Below are positions 46,790-55,244 of a DNA stretch of 64,000 bases, in pieces. The translations under genes and the position numbers were made by a program. The number at the start of each line of letters is the position of its first letter. Position 1 is the first letter of the stretch. The notes beneath the pieces were generated by a model. That model did not search any database and was not told the origin of the DNA. It saw only the letters and a program-made list of their open reading frames with translations. The stretch lies in the NCBI GenBank assembly GCA_040219555.1, contig JAVJSF010000013.1, positions 1-64,000 on the forward strand, written 5' to 3'. The DNA is from JAVJSF01 sp040219555. Its GTDB lineage: Bacteria > Actinomycetota > Thermoleophilia > Miltoncostaeales > Miltoncostaeaceae.

Positions 46790-48778
46790 CTACGCCCGCA
46801 CGGCCGGCATGAGGTTTCCCGTGGCGGGGTCGAGGACCCCGCGTTCCCACAGCCGCACCAGGGCGGCCACCGTCTCCTCTGCGAACTGGCTCCCCGAGCA
46901 GCGCAGGCACTCCTCCACGGCCAGGGCCGGCTCAAGGGCCGCCTTGTAGCTGCGCACGTGGGTCATCACGTCCCACGAGTCGGCCAGGCAGAGGATGCGC
47001 GCGCCGGTCGGGATGTCCTCTCCCTGCAGGCGGTCGGGGTAGCCCCGGCCGTCCCAGCGCTCGTGGTGGCTGCGGATCCAGGACGTCTGACGCGCGTCGA
47101 GCACCTCCGAGGCGATGGTGGCCCCGAGGGCCGCGTGCGCCTTGACCGCCTCGAACTCCTCGTCGGTGAGCTTGCCGACCTTGGAGAGCACGGCGTCCGG
47201 CACGCCGATCTTGCCCACGTCGTGCAGCAGGGCGGCCTCGCGCAGGGCCATCACGCCGTCGACGTCGAAGCCCACCTCGACCGCCAGCATCTCGGCCAGT
47301 TCGGCAACCCGCTCGGAGTGCTCGTGGGTGGAGTGGTCCTTGGCGTCCACCGCGCGGGCCAGGGCGCTCAGGCCGGCCAGCGTCCGCTGGCGCGCGAGGC
47401 GCTCGGCGCGCTCGGCGGCCGAGAGCTCGCGCACGACCGAGGGCGAGTAACGGTAGGTGACCCCCCGCCCGTGGGCCTTGGCCCAGTACAGCGCCCCGTC
47501 GGCCAGCCGCATCAGCTCGTCCGGCCCGTCGGCCTCCTCCAGGCCGCAGACGCCGGCGGAGGCGTCGGCGGCGATCCCGGGGAGCAGCTCGCGTCCGACG
47601 ATGGCGGCGCGGGCCCGCTCGGCGGCCGAGTAGCCGCCCATCGAGTCGGTCTCGGGGAGGATCCACGCGAACTCGTCCCCGCCCGTCCTCGCCAGCACGT
47701 CCCCCGGGCGTGCCAGCGAGCGCAGGCGCCCGGCCACCTCGGCCAGCGCCCGGTCGCCGGCGGCGTGGCCGTGCGTGTCGTTGACCAGCTTGAAGCCGTC
47801 GAGGTCGAACACCACCACCGCCAACGGGCGCTGATAGCGGTGGGCGCGCGCCACCTCGGTGCGCAGGCGCTCCTGGAAGGCCCGGTGGTTGGCCAGCCCG
47901 GTGAGCGCGTCGGTGGTGGCCTGCTGGACCAGGCGTGCACGCGCGTCCGCGTGGCTGACCCCCGTCGCCGCGGTACGCGCCAGGCGCTCCATCCGCGGCT
48001 CGGTGTCGGGGGGCAACTCGCCGCCGCGCAAGCCGACCGCCAGGCAACCCCAGGTGCGCCCGGCGACGGTGACCGGCACCAGCGCCGCCGAGGTGATCTG
48101 CTCGCGCCGCACCGCCTGGCCCACCTGGTCGTGCGCGTCCATCTCCGACCGCGAGAAGCGCTGGGCGCGCCCCGTCCGCCGCACGTCCCGCAGCGCGCCC
48201 ACGATCTGGGTGGACAGCGTCTCACCGACGCGGTGCTGCATCAGTCCGAACAGGCCCCGTAGCGCGATCTCGTCGCCCGCGAACTCGATCACCGCCGCCG
48301 CCTCGGCGCCGAGCGCATGGGCGGCGGACTCGGCGATGATGGCGAACACCTCGTCGGCCGGCCGGTCCTCGGCCACCGCGATTGCGATCGACGACTGGGC
48401 CTCCTGCTCGGTGGCCAGGCCCAGCAGGTCCTCCTGGGCCTGGCGCGGTTCGGTGATGTCCAGCAGCACGCCGTAGAGCTGGGCCACCGATCCGTCCGCC
48501 CCGCGGGCCACGCGCACGATGTCGCGCAGCCACACCACCGAGCCGTCCGGCCGGACGGCTCGGTATTCGAACGTGTGGTCTTTGCCCCGGGTCGTCTCGG
48601 TGCGGCAGAAGGCGGCGGCCTGGGTGCGGTCGTCCGGGTGGATCAGCATGGTCCACGACTCGAAGTCGGTCCACGCCGTGACGGGGTGCCCGAGGAGCGT
48701 CTGCGCGTAGTCGCTCACGAACGTGAACCGATCGCTCGCCACGTCGTACTGCCACACCACGGCGTCGAGCCCGTGCAC
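46790..48778 (-). CDS. PAS-GAF-GGDEF-HD-GYP signalling protein
   Basis: This 662-residue cytoplasmic protein may both make and degrade cyclic-di-GMP. It has a PAS fold (about 1-112, ending in LYGVLLDITEPRQ), a GAF-like domain (about 130-280), GGDEF with an intact ARTGGDEFAW active site and the RPGD inhibitory site five residues before it, and HD-GYP with LLHDVGKIGVPD and HHERWDGRGYPD. The C-terminus is open to 46790. The N-terminus is uncertain: GTG 48778 has no ribosome site, and the PAS sequence seems to extend upstream (DIDHSALLEL) where no standard start codon is present. Confidence 0.9.
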   Translation of the reverse strand: MHGLDAVVWQYDVASDRFTFVSDYAQTLLGHPVTAWTDFESWTMLIHPDDRTQAAAFCRTETTRGKDHTFEYRAVRPDGSVVWLRDIVRVARGADGSVAQLYGVLLDITEPRQAQEDLLGLATEQEAQSSIAIAVAEDRPADEVFAIIAESAAHALGAEAAAVIEFAGDEIALRGLFGLMQHRVGETLSTQIVGALRDVRRTGRAQRFSRSEMDAHDQVGQAVRREQITSAALVPVTVAGRTWGCLAVGLRGGELPPDTEPRMERLARTAATGVSHADARARLVQQATTDALTGLANHRAFQERLRTEVARAHRYQRPLAVVVFDLDGFKLVNDTHGHAAGDRALAEVAGRLRSLARPGDVLARTGGDEFAWILPETDSMGGYSAAERARAAIVGRELLPGIAADASAGVCGLEEADGPDELMRLADGALYWAKAHGRGVTYRYSPSVVRELSAAERAERLARQRTLAGLSALARAVDAKDHSTHEHSERVAELAEMLAVEVGFDVDGVMALREAALLHDVGKIGVPDAVLSKVGKLTDEEFEAVKAHAALGATIASEVLDARQTSWIRSHHERWDGRGYPDRLQGEDIPTGARILCLADSWDVMTHVRSYKAALEPALAVEECLRCSGSQFAEETVAALVRLWERGVLDPATGNLMPAVRA

Positions 48779-48856
48779 CAGTTCCAGGAGCGCCGAGTGG
48801 TCGATGTCATCGACGTCGTTGATGTCTGCTCACCGGGGCCGTTGTTCGGGGCGACA

Positions 48857-48862
48857 AGGATA
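48857..48862 (-). promoter_or_regulatory. -10 element (TATCCT) of the GGDEF-HD-GYP gene
   Basis: On the minus strand TATCCT would start transcription near 48850, about 70 bases before GTG 48778. Confidence 0.45.
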
Positions 48863-48915
48863 GCCCACGACCCGCGATGAGCGTAGGGCCGCGGCCGCCG
48901 GCGCGCGGCGTGGGC

Positions 48916-48921
48916 TACCCT
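48916..48921 (+). promoter_or_regulatory. -10 element (TACCCT) of prfC
   Basis: TACCCT gives a leader of about 25 bases carrying GAGAGG (48942-48947). Confidence 0.45.
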
Positions 48922-48952
48922 GCCCCTCCGTTCGGCACGGCGAGAGGTGGCG

Positions 48953-50521
48953 GTGAGCACAGCACAGGTTGCGGCCGAGGCCGCGCGGCGACGCACGTTC
49001 GCGATCATCTCGCACCCGGACGCCGGCAAGACCACCCTCACCGAGAAGCTGCTGCTCTACGGCGGCGCCATCGACCTGGCGGGCGCCGTGCGCGCCGGCA
49101 AGGGTGGCTCGCACGCGCGCTCGGACTGGATGGACATCGAGCGCCAGCGCGGCATCTCGGTCACCTCCACCGCGCTGCGCTTCGAACACCGCGACCGCGT
49201 CATGAACCTGCTGGACACCCCGGGGCACCGCGACTTCAGCGAGGACACCTACCGGGTGCTGGCGGCCACCGACACCGCGATCATGGTGATCGACGCCGCG
49301 AAGGGTCTCGAGCCGCAGACGCTCAAGCTGTTCCGGGTCTGCCGCCAGCGCGGCACCCCGATCATCACCTTCATCAACAAATTCGACCGGCCGGCGCGCG
49401 ACCCGCTGGAGTTGATGGACGAGATCGAGGCGCAGATCGGCATGCGGCCCACGCCGGTGACGTGGCCGGTGATCGACTTCGGCACCCTGCTGGGCGTGGT
49501 CGACCGCCGCGACCTCACCTTCATCGCCTACCGGACCCCGGCCGAGGGCGGCGGGGAGGCGGACCCCGTGCCACTCGACGAGGCGGGGCTGTCGGACGAC
49601 ATCTGGGCCAAACTCCAGGACGACCTGGACCTGCTGGAGGCCGTGGGCGCCGACCACGATCAGGGCGACTTCTCGGCAGGGCTGACGACCCCCGTCTTCG
49701 TGGGCTCGGCTCTGGGCGACTGCGGGGTGCGCCAGTTGCTGGAAGCTGTCGAGGACATGGGCCCGCCGCCGCCGCCGTGGCCGACCGACGACGGGGCGAC
49801 GCGCTCGGTGGACTCCCCGTTCTCGGCGGTGGTCTTCAAGGTCCAGGCCAACACCGATCCGCGCCACCGCGACCGCATCGCCTTCATGCGCGTCTGCTCG
49901 GGCCGTTTCGAGCGCGGCCTCACCGTGCGCCACGAGCCCTCGGACCGCACGCTGGGCTTGCGCCACGCCCATCAGCCCTTCGGCCAGGAGCGGATCCCGG
50001 TGGAGGAGGCGTTCCCGGGCGACGTCGTGGGGCTGGTGAACGCGGCCGGCCTGCGCCCCGGCGACACGGTGTTCGCCGAGGATTCGCCGGTGCGCTTCGC
50101 GCCCCTGCCGCGCTTCGCGCCGGAGCACTTCGCGGTCGTGCACAACAGCGACACCTCGCGCTACAAGCAGTTCCGTCGCGGCCTGGAGGAGCTGGACCAG
50201 GAGGGCGTGGTCCAGGTCCTCAGCCGCCGCGGGCTGGGCGATCAGGCGCCGGTGCTGGCGGCCGTCGGGCCGATGCAGCTGGAGGTGGCCTCGGCGAGGA
50301 TGGCCGGGGAGTTCGGCGCGCCCATCCAGATCGCCGCGCCGCGCCAGCTGGTGGCGCGCGAGACCGACGAGGCCGGCGCCGACCTGATGGCCCGCCTCGG
50401 CATCGAGATCCTGGTGCGCCGCTCGGGCGAACTGGTGGCCCTGTTCCGCTCCGAGCACCACGTGGACAGCATCCAGCGCGACCACCCCGACCTCGTCCTG
50501 GTGCGCCTCCTGGCGGGCTGA
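48953..50521 (+). CDS. prfC: Peptide chain release factor 3
   Basis: RF3 is the GTPase that recycles RF1/RF2 from the ribosome. The 522 residues show all GTP motifs intact: G1 SHPDAGKTT, G2 RGISVTS, G3 DTPGHRDF and G4 NKFDR, and the RF3-specific GGAIDLAGAVRAGKGGSHARSDWM insert. It ends in the usual SEHHVDSIQRDHPDLVLVR. GTG 48953 is chosen over GTG 48947 because GAGAGG precedes it. RF3 is patchily distributed among bacteria and absent from many Actinomycetota, so its presence is of note. Confidence 0.94.
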   Translation: MSTAQVAAEAARRRTFAIISHPDAGKTTLTEKLLLYGGAIDLAGAVRAGKGGSHARSDWMDIERQRGISVTSTALRFEHRDRVMNLLDTPGHRDFSEDTYRVLAATDTAIMVIDAAKGLEPQTLKLFRVCRQRGTPIITFINKFDRPARDPLELMDEIEAQIGMRPTPVTWPVIDFGTLLGVVDRRDLTFIAYRTPAEGGGEADPVPLDEAGLSDDIWAKLQDDLDLLEAVGADHDQGDFSAGLTTPVFVGSALGDCGVRQLLEAVEDMGPPPPPWPTDDGATRSVDSPFSAVVFKVQANTDPRHRDRIAFMRVCSGRFERGLTVRHEPSDRTLGLRHAHQPFGQERIPVEEAFPGDVVGLVNAAGLRPGDTVFAEDSPVRFAPLPRFAPEHFAVVHNSDTSRYKQFRRGLEELDQEGVVQVLSRRGLGDQAPVLAAVGPMQLEVASARMAGEFGAPIQIAAPRQLVARETDEAGADLMARLGIEILVRRSGELVALFRSEHHVDSIQRDHPDLVLVRLLAG

Positions 50522-50538
50522 CCGCCGCCCGCGCGGTC
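50520..50538 (+). terminator. Possible terminator after prfC
   Basis: GACCGC, a 7-base loop and GCGGTC form a 6-base stem that begins at the prfC stop codon. Confidence 0.35.
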
Positions 50539-50590
50539 GCGGATCGTGGGCTTCGGCGATGAGTTTCCCGAGACCTGACCGTCCAACCGC

Positions 50591-50628
50591 TCATATGACA
50601 CCGGCGGGGAGGGGCGATGGGCTATACA
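50591..50628 (+). promoter_or_regulatory. Promoter region of the ABC exporter
   Basis: The 139-base gap before the exporter holds a TCATATGA palindrome (50591-50598), a possible regulator site, and TATACA (50623-50628), a possible -10. Confidence 0.4.
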
Positions 50629-50660
50629 GCGGATGACGGCCGCGGGGCGGCGGGTGGCGC

Positions 50661-51680
50661 ATGACCTCGATGCGCATGACCATGCGGGGGGGCAGTGTGA
50701 CGGCATCGACGAGCGGGCTGGCCATCGAGGCATCGGGCCTGGTGAAGACCTTCGGCGACACGCGGGCGGTGGACGGGGTCGACCTCGCGGTACGGCGCGG
50801 GGCGGTCTACGGCGTGCTGGGCCCCAACGGCGCCGGCAAGACCACCGTGGTGCGCATGCTCGCGACCCTGTTGCGGCCCGACAGCGGCGAGGCCCGGGTG
50901 CTGGGCCATGACGTGGTGGGCGAGGCCGACGCGGTGCGCGGGCTGGTGAGCCTCACCGGCCAGCTGGCCTCGGTGGACGACGACCTCACCGGACGCGAGA
51001 ACCTGATCCTGCTGGGGCGCCTGCTGGGCTACGGCCGGGCAAGGGCCAAGCAGCGCGCCGGCGACCTGCTGGCGGCCTTCGACCTCACCGAGGCCGCGGG
51101 CCGGCTGGTGAAGACCTACTCGGGCGGCATGCGGCGGCGGCTGGACATCGCGGCCTCCATCGTGGCCACGCCGCAGCTGATGTTCCTGGACGAGCCCACC
51201 ACCGGGCTGGACCCGCGCTCGCGCAATCAGGTGTGGGACATCGTGCGCGCCCTGGTGGCCCAGGGCACCACGGTGCTGCTGACCACGCAGTACCTGGAGG
51301 AGGCCGATCAGCTGGCCGACGGGATCGCCGTGATCGACCGCGGCAGGGTGATCGCCGAGGGCACCCCCGGGCAGCTGAAGGCCTCCATCGGCCGCAGCTC
51401 ACTGCACGTGCGGCTGATGGATGCCGAGCGGCGCGAGGCGGCCGTGGCCGTGCTCGCCGCCGAGCTGGGCGCCGACGTCGAGCGGGAGGGCGACCCCGCG
51501 GCGCTGACGGTCCCCGCCGTCGATCCGGAGCGGGCCGCGGACGCCGTGGCCGCCCTCGGGCGCGCCGGGATCGCCACCAGCGGGTTCTCGATGGGCCAGC
51601 CGAGCCTCGACGAGGTGTTCCTGGCGCTCACCGGGCACCCGGTCGAGGATGCGGACACCGACGCGGAGGTGCGGGCATGA
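50661..51680 (+). CDS. ABC exporter ATP-binding protein (DrrA-like)
   Basis: The 339-residue ATPase belongs to the daunorubicin-resistance (DrrA) group: Walker A GPNGAGKTT (about 55-63), signature YSGGMRRRLDIA, Walker B LMFLDEPTTGLD, the H-loop-like TTQYLEEA, and a C-terminal domain with GFSMGQPSLDEVFLALTGH typical of DrrA. It powers drug or lipid export through the next gene's permease. The start is uncertain: ATG 50661, 50670, 50676, 50682 and GTG 50697 (with a poly-G ribosome site) are all in frame. Confidence 0.88.
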   Translation: MTSMRMTMRGGSVTASTSGLAIEASGLVKTFGDTRAVDGVDLAVRRGAVYGVLGPNGAGKTTVVRMLATLLRPDSGEARVLGHDVVGEADAVRGLVSLTGQLASVDDDLTGRENLILLGRLLGYGRARAKQRAGDLLAAFDLTEAAGRLVKTYSGGMRRRLDIAASIVATPQLMFLDEPTTGLDPRSRNQVWDIVRALVAQGTTVLLTTQYLEEADQLADGIAVIDRGRVIAEGTPGQLKASIGRSSLHVRLMDAERREAAVAVLAAELGADVEREGDPAALTVPAVDPERAADAVAALGRAGIATSGFSMGQPSLDEVFLALTGHPVEDADTDAEVRA

Positions 51681-52513
51681 CCACCGAGCGCATCGAGGAG
51701 CGCGGGAGCGAGATCGACATCGGCGGCGTGCTGGCCTCCGGCGAGCGGCCGGGGCGGCCGAGCCTGATCTCGGCGGCGCTCACCTTCGGGTGGCGCGGGA
51801 TGCTCAAGATCAAGCACGTCCCCGAGCAGCTCATCGACGTCACGATGACGCCGGTCCTGTTCGTCCTGATGTTCACCTACATGTTCGGCGGCGCCATCGC
51901 CGGCTCCACGGGTGAGTACCTGCAGTTCCTGCTGCCCGGGGTCATGGTGATGTCGGTGCTGTTCACCACCATCTACTCCGGCGTGGCGCTGAACACCGAC
52001 CTCACCAAGGGTGTGGTCGACCGCTTCCGCTCGCTGCCCATCGCGCGCCCGGCCCCGCTGCTGGGGGCCGTGCTGGGCGACAGCGTGCGCTATCTGATCG
52101 GCGGCGTGGTGGTGCTGGCGGTGGGGATGGCCATCGGCTACCGACCCGACGCCGGCGTGCTGGGCGTCGTCGCGGCCCTGGCGCTGGTGGTGGCGTTCGC
52201 CTTCGGCCTGGCGTGGCTGTTCACCACCCTCGGGACCCTGCTGCGCACCCCGCAGGCGGTGATGAACGCGGGTTTCATGAGCATCTTCCCGATCACGTTC
52301 CTCTCCAACGCCTTCGTGGAGTCGTCCACGCTCCCCGGCCCCCTGGAGGCGTTCGTCGACGCCAACCCGGTGAGCCACCTGGTCACCGCGGTGCGCGGCC
52401 TGATGGACGGCAACCCTGTGGGCCAGGAGGTGGCGTGGGTGCTCATCGCCGCCGCTGCGCTCACCCTCGTGTTCGCCCCGCTGACGATGTACCTGTACCG
52501 CCGCCGGGCCTGA
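51677..52513 (+). CDS. ABC-2 type exporter permease (DrrB-like)
   Basis: The 278-residue membrane protein has six hydrophobic helices and the DrrB features LIDVTMTPVLFVLMFTYMFGGAI, LLPGVMVMSVLFTTIYSG, DLTKGVVDRFRSLPIAR and NAFVESSTLPGPLEAFVDANPVSHLV. ATG 51677 overlaps the ATPase stop by four bases, so the two form one exporter. The substrate is unknown; no biosynthetic cluster is adjacent. Confidence 0.9.
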   Translation: MTTERIEERGSEIDIGGVLASGERPGRPSLISAALTFGWRGMLKIKHVPEQLIDVTMTPVLFVLMFTYMFGGAIAGSTGEYLQFLLPGVMVMSVLFTTIYSGVALNTDLTKGVVDRFRSLPIARPAPLLGAVLGDSVRYLIGGVVVLAVGMAIGYRPDAGVLGVVAALALVVAFAFGLAWLFTTLGTLLRTPQAVMNAGFMSIFPITFLSNAFVESSTLPGPLEAFVDANPVSHLVTAVRGLMDGNPVGQEVAWVLIAAAALTLVFAPLTMYLYRRRA

Positions 52514-52563
52514 TCGGCTCACCCGGCGGCTCCGTCATCGCGGGGTCGCCGGGGTGGTGCGGT

Positions 52564-53556
52564 TCAGCGGCGCGAGAGGAAGCGCAGGGTCGGCCCCAGG
52601 GCATCGTCGGCCAGGTCGGCGCCATGGGCGCGGCCGGGGACGATCAGCGCCAGCCGGCCCACGCCGGCGCGGCCCAGCCGCCCCGCCATCAGGCGGGACT
52701 GGCGCACCGGCACCAGCCGGTCCCCACGGGCGTGGATCAGCAGGGTCGGCGGGTGCCGCGGGCTGACCCGCGCCACCGGGGACCCGCTGCGGTAGACGCC
52801 CGGGCAGGGAGCGGGCCGCGGTTCACGGCTGAGCCATGGGGCACGCGCGTCGATGGGACAGCCGAGCCACACCGGGAGGCGGGCCAGGATCGACCGGCTC
52901 AGGGTGCAGCCGGGCGAGCGCCATGGGGGGCCGATGCGACAGCGGGTGAGCGAGCGGGCGTCCTCGGCCATGTCCACCAGGTTCATCGGACCCGACCAGC
53001 TCACGACCGCCAGCGGCCGGCCGCGGGCGATGCGCACGGCCCGCGGGTCGTCGCCGGCCAGCGCGGCCAGGTTGCCGCCGGCCGAGGTGCCCAGCAGGGC
53101 GACGCGCTCGCGGTCGATGCCGAAGCGCGCGGCCCTCGCGCGCACGAAGGCGAAGGCCCGCGCGACGTCGTCGACCGCCCCGGGGAAGGGGCGCGGGTCG
53201 TCGCGGCGGTAGTCGACCACGAAGGCGGCGTACCCGCGCCCCGCGATCCGTGCCGCCACCTCCGCCAGGTCGATGCGGCCGCCCCGGCGCCACGCGCCTC
53301 CGGGGATCACCACCACCGCGGGGCGGGGCGCGGCGTCCGGTGCCGGGGCCGGCAGGTAGGCGTCCATCAGCAACGTCCGGCCGTCGTCGTCGCGGGCGAA
53401 GGCGATCTCGGGGCGGACCTCGACCGGCGGGGCGATGGGGCCCAGGACCCCGGCGGCCGGGAGCGGGGCGCCGGCCGCCGGGTCGCCGGACCAGGCACCG
53501 CCGCCGGTGCCCGCCAGTGCGATCAGCGCGCCCAGCGCCGCCGCGCCGCGGGCCAG
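52564..53556 (-). CDS. Secreted alpha/beta-hydrolase (esterase)
   Basis: The domain has an oxyanion PGGAWRRGGR, the nucleophile GTSAGGNLAAL (Ser in G-x-S-x-G form), Asp in IHARGDRLVP and His in GRAHGADL, as in carbohydrate or lipid esterases. A signal-like hydrophobic stretch (AALGALIALAGTGGG) lies at the N-terminus. The start is not clear: no ATG, GTG or TTG occurs in frame before that stretch except inside the tRNA-Cys complement. CTG 53556 (330 residues) is chosen; ATA 53580, directly before TKRRPAS, would give a better signal-peptide charge. Confidence 0.75.
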   Translation of the reverse strand: MARGAAALGALIALAGTGGGAWSGDPAAGAPLPAAGVLGPIAPPVEVRPEIAFARDDDGRTLLMDAYLPAPAPDAAPRPAVVVIPGGAWRRGGRIDLAEVAARIAGRGYAAFVVDYRRDDPRPFPGAVDDVARAFAFVRARAARFGIDRERVALLGTSAGGNLAALAGDDPRAVRIARGRPLAVVSWSGPMNLVDMAEDARSLTRCRIGPPWRSPGCTLSRSILARLPVWLGCPIDARAPWLSREPRPAPCPGVYRSGSPVARVSPRHPPTLLIHARGDRLVPVRQSRLMAGRLGRAGVGRLALIVPGRAHGADLADDALGPTLRFLSRR

Positions 53557-53577
53557 GGATGCGGGCCGGCGCTTTGT

Positions 53578-53583
53578 TATCCT
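53578..53583 (+). promoter_or_regulatory. -10 element (TATCCT) of tRNA-Cys
   Basis: TATCCT lies 14 bases before the tRNA. No convincing -35 is seen. Confidence 0.5.
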
Positions 53584-53597
53584 CGGCGGCCGAGCGC

Positions 53598-53669
53598 GGT
53601 GACGTGGCGAAATGGGAACGCTTCGGTCTGCAAAACCGACATGAGTGGGTTCGATTCCCACCGTCACCT
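53598..53669 (+). tRNA. tRNA-Cys (anticodon GCA)
   Basis: GGTGACG and CGTCACC form the acceptor stem, TCGGT/ACCGA the anticodon stem and CTGCAAA the loop, with a TTCGATT T loop. The discriminator is U and CCA is not encoded. Confidence 0.97.
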
Positions 53670-53683
53670 TCGTTGAGCGAGTG

Positions 53684-53716
53684 CGACCGGCCCCCGCGGC
53701 GCGCGCGGGCCGGTCG
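53684..53716. terminator. Strong hairpin between tRNA-Cys and a converging gene
   Basis: CGACCGGCCC and GGGCCGGTCG pair perfectly around a GC-rich loop and are followed by TTG. It probably ends both the tRNA and the minus-strand glyoxalase-fold gene. Confidence 0.7.
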
Positions 53717-53729
53717 TTGCGCGGGCCAC

Positions 53730-54104
53730 TCACTCCGCCGCGAGCACCTGGACGAACTCCACCAGGTTGCCGACGGGGTCGCGCACGAAGATGCGCTCGC
53801 GCGCGGCGATGATCCCCTCGGGTGCCTTCCAGGACACCCCGGCGCCGGCCAGTCGCTCGCGCACAGCGGCCACGTCGCCGGTCTCGAGGCAGAAGTGGTG
53901 CATCCGCGCGGGGTCCGGCGGGATGGCCGCGGGGATGAAGTGAAGCTCCACACCCGGCTCGGAGGTGAGGAACCAGATCCAGCCGCGCTCGGCCACCTCG
54001 GCCGGCACGTCGGTCTCGGCCAGCCCGAGCACCCCGCCGTAGAAGGCGCGGATCTCCTCATCGCGGCCCGGCGGGAAGGTGACGGCGGCATGTTGGAGGC
54101 GCAT
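53730..54104 (-). CDS. VOC (glyoxalase-fold) protein
   Basis: The 124-residue single-domain vicinal-oxygen-chelate protein shows LQHAAVTFPPGRDEEIRAFYGGVLGL, VELHFIPA, MHHFCLETGDVAAVRERLAGAGV and RIFVRDPVGNLVEFVQV. The metal-ligand candidates are His in LQHAA, Glu in VELHF, His in MHHF and Glu in VEFVQ. The substrate is unknown. ATG 54104 has GAGG 8 bases upstream; GTG 54110 is also possible. It diverges from the Y-family polymerase. Confidence 0.85.
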   Translation of the reverse strand: MRLQHAAVTFPPGRDEEIRAFYGGVLGLAETDVPAEVAERGWIWFLTSEPGVELHFIPAAIPPDPARMHHFCLETGDVAAVRERLAGAGVSWKAPEGIIAARERIFVRDPVGNLVEFVQVLAAE

Positions 54105-54142
54105 GCCCACAGCCTCGCACGTCGGCGCGCCATGCTTCAGGG

Positions 54143-55240
54143 GTGATCGCCCTGCTCGATCTGGACGCGTTCTTCTGCGCCTGCGAGGAGGGCCGCCGGG
54201 CAGAGTTGCGCGGCGTGCCGTTCTGCGTCGGCGGGGATCCGGGCGGGCGGGGCGTCGTGGCCACCGCCAACTACGCCGCGCGCGCCTTCGGCATCGGCTC
54301 GGCGATGCCCAGCGCCGAGGCCCGCAGGCGCTGCCCGGACCTGATCTTCCTGCGCCCCGACATCGCCCACTACCGCGAGGTGTCGCGCGCGGTCTGGTCG
54401 GCCCTCGGGGCGGTGTCGCCGGCCATCGAGCAGACCGGCATCGACGAGGGCTACCTGGCGGTGGCCTCCGAGGACCCCGCCGCGGGGGCCGTCCTGCTGC
54501 AGGAGACCGTCCGCGAGAGCGCCGGCGTCACGTGCTCGGTGGGTGTGTCCACGATCAAGGTGGCCGCCAAGATCGCCGCCGACATGCGCAAGCCGGCCGG
54601 CGTCACGGTGGTGGCGGCCGGGGACGAGGCGGCCTTCCTGGCGCCGCTCCCGGTCACCCGCTTGCCCGGGGTGGGCCCGAAGACGGCCGAGCGCCTGTCG
54701 GCGCGCGGGATCACGACGATCGGCCATCTCGCCGGGCTGACCGACGACGACCTCCTGGAGATGGGCGCCGGCTCCACGGCGGTGGAGTTGCGCGACCGCG
54801 CGCGCGGTATCGATCCGCGCCCCATCCGCACCGAGCCTGTGGAGCCGGTGCAGATCTCGCGCGAGTCGACCTACGCCACCGACATCCGGCGCTACTCCGA
54901 TCTGCACCGCGCGGTGGACGATCTGGCCGCCCAGGTGGCCGAGCGCCTGCTGGCGCGCGGGCGCGCCGGGCGCACGGTGACCGTGAAGCTCCGCTACTCG
55001 CGCGGCTTCCGGACGGTGACGCGCTCGCACACCCTGGGCGCCGCCACCCAGGACGGGGCCCTGATCGCGCGGGTCGCCTGGGGGCTGGCCCACGCCGCGC
55101 TGAGGGAGGAGCCGGGGCACCTGCGCCTGGTGGGCGTGGGCGTGGCCGGCCTGGCCGGGCAGTGGCAACTCATGCTTCCCGCCACCGACGACCCCGACGA
55201 GGCTGGGCCCGCGGGGGGTGGAGACACGCGGCTACCCTGA
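54143..55240 (+). CDS. dinB: Y-family DNA polymerase IV
   Basis: This translesion polymerase has 365 residues: catalytic DLDAFF (about 6-11), ANYAARAFGIGSAMP, the second active-site pair in GIDEGYL (D and E kept, usually SIDEAYL), the helix-hairpin-helix LPGVGPKTAERLSARGI, and the little-finger domain. It ends with GQWQLMLPATDD, which may be a weak beta-clamp site. GTG 54143 follows a CATGCT element by 6 bases. No LexA-type box is visible, so SOS control is not shown. Confidence 0.92.
   Translation: MIALLDLDAFFCACEEGRRAELRGVPFCVGGDPGGRGVVATANYAARAFGIGSAMPSAEARRRCPDLIFLRPDIAHYREVSRAVWSALGAVSPAIEQTGIDEGYLAVASEDPAAGAVLLQETVRESAGVTCSVGVSTIKVAAKIAADMRKPAGVTVVAAGDEAAFLAPLPVTRLPGVGPKTAERLSARGITTIGHLAGLTDDDLLEMGAGSTAVELRDRARGIDPRPIRTEPVEPVQISRESTYATDIRRYSDLHRAVDDLAAQVAERLLARGRAGRTVTVKLRYSRGFRTVTRSHTLGAATQDGALIARVAWGLAHAALREEPGHLRLVGVGVAGLAGQWQLMLPATDDPDEAGPAGGGDTRLP
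55233..55238 (+). promoter_or_regulatory. Leaderless-type promoter -10 (TACCCT) of the DASS transporter
   Basis: TACCCT overlaps the end of dinB and ends 6 bases before ATG 55245. Confidence 0.55.
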
Positions 55241-55244
55241 GTCG

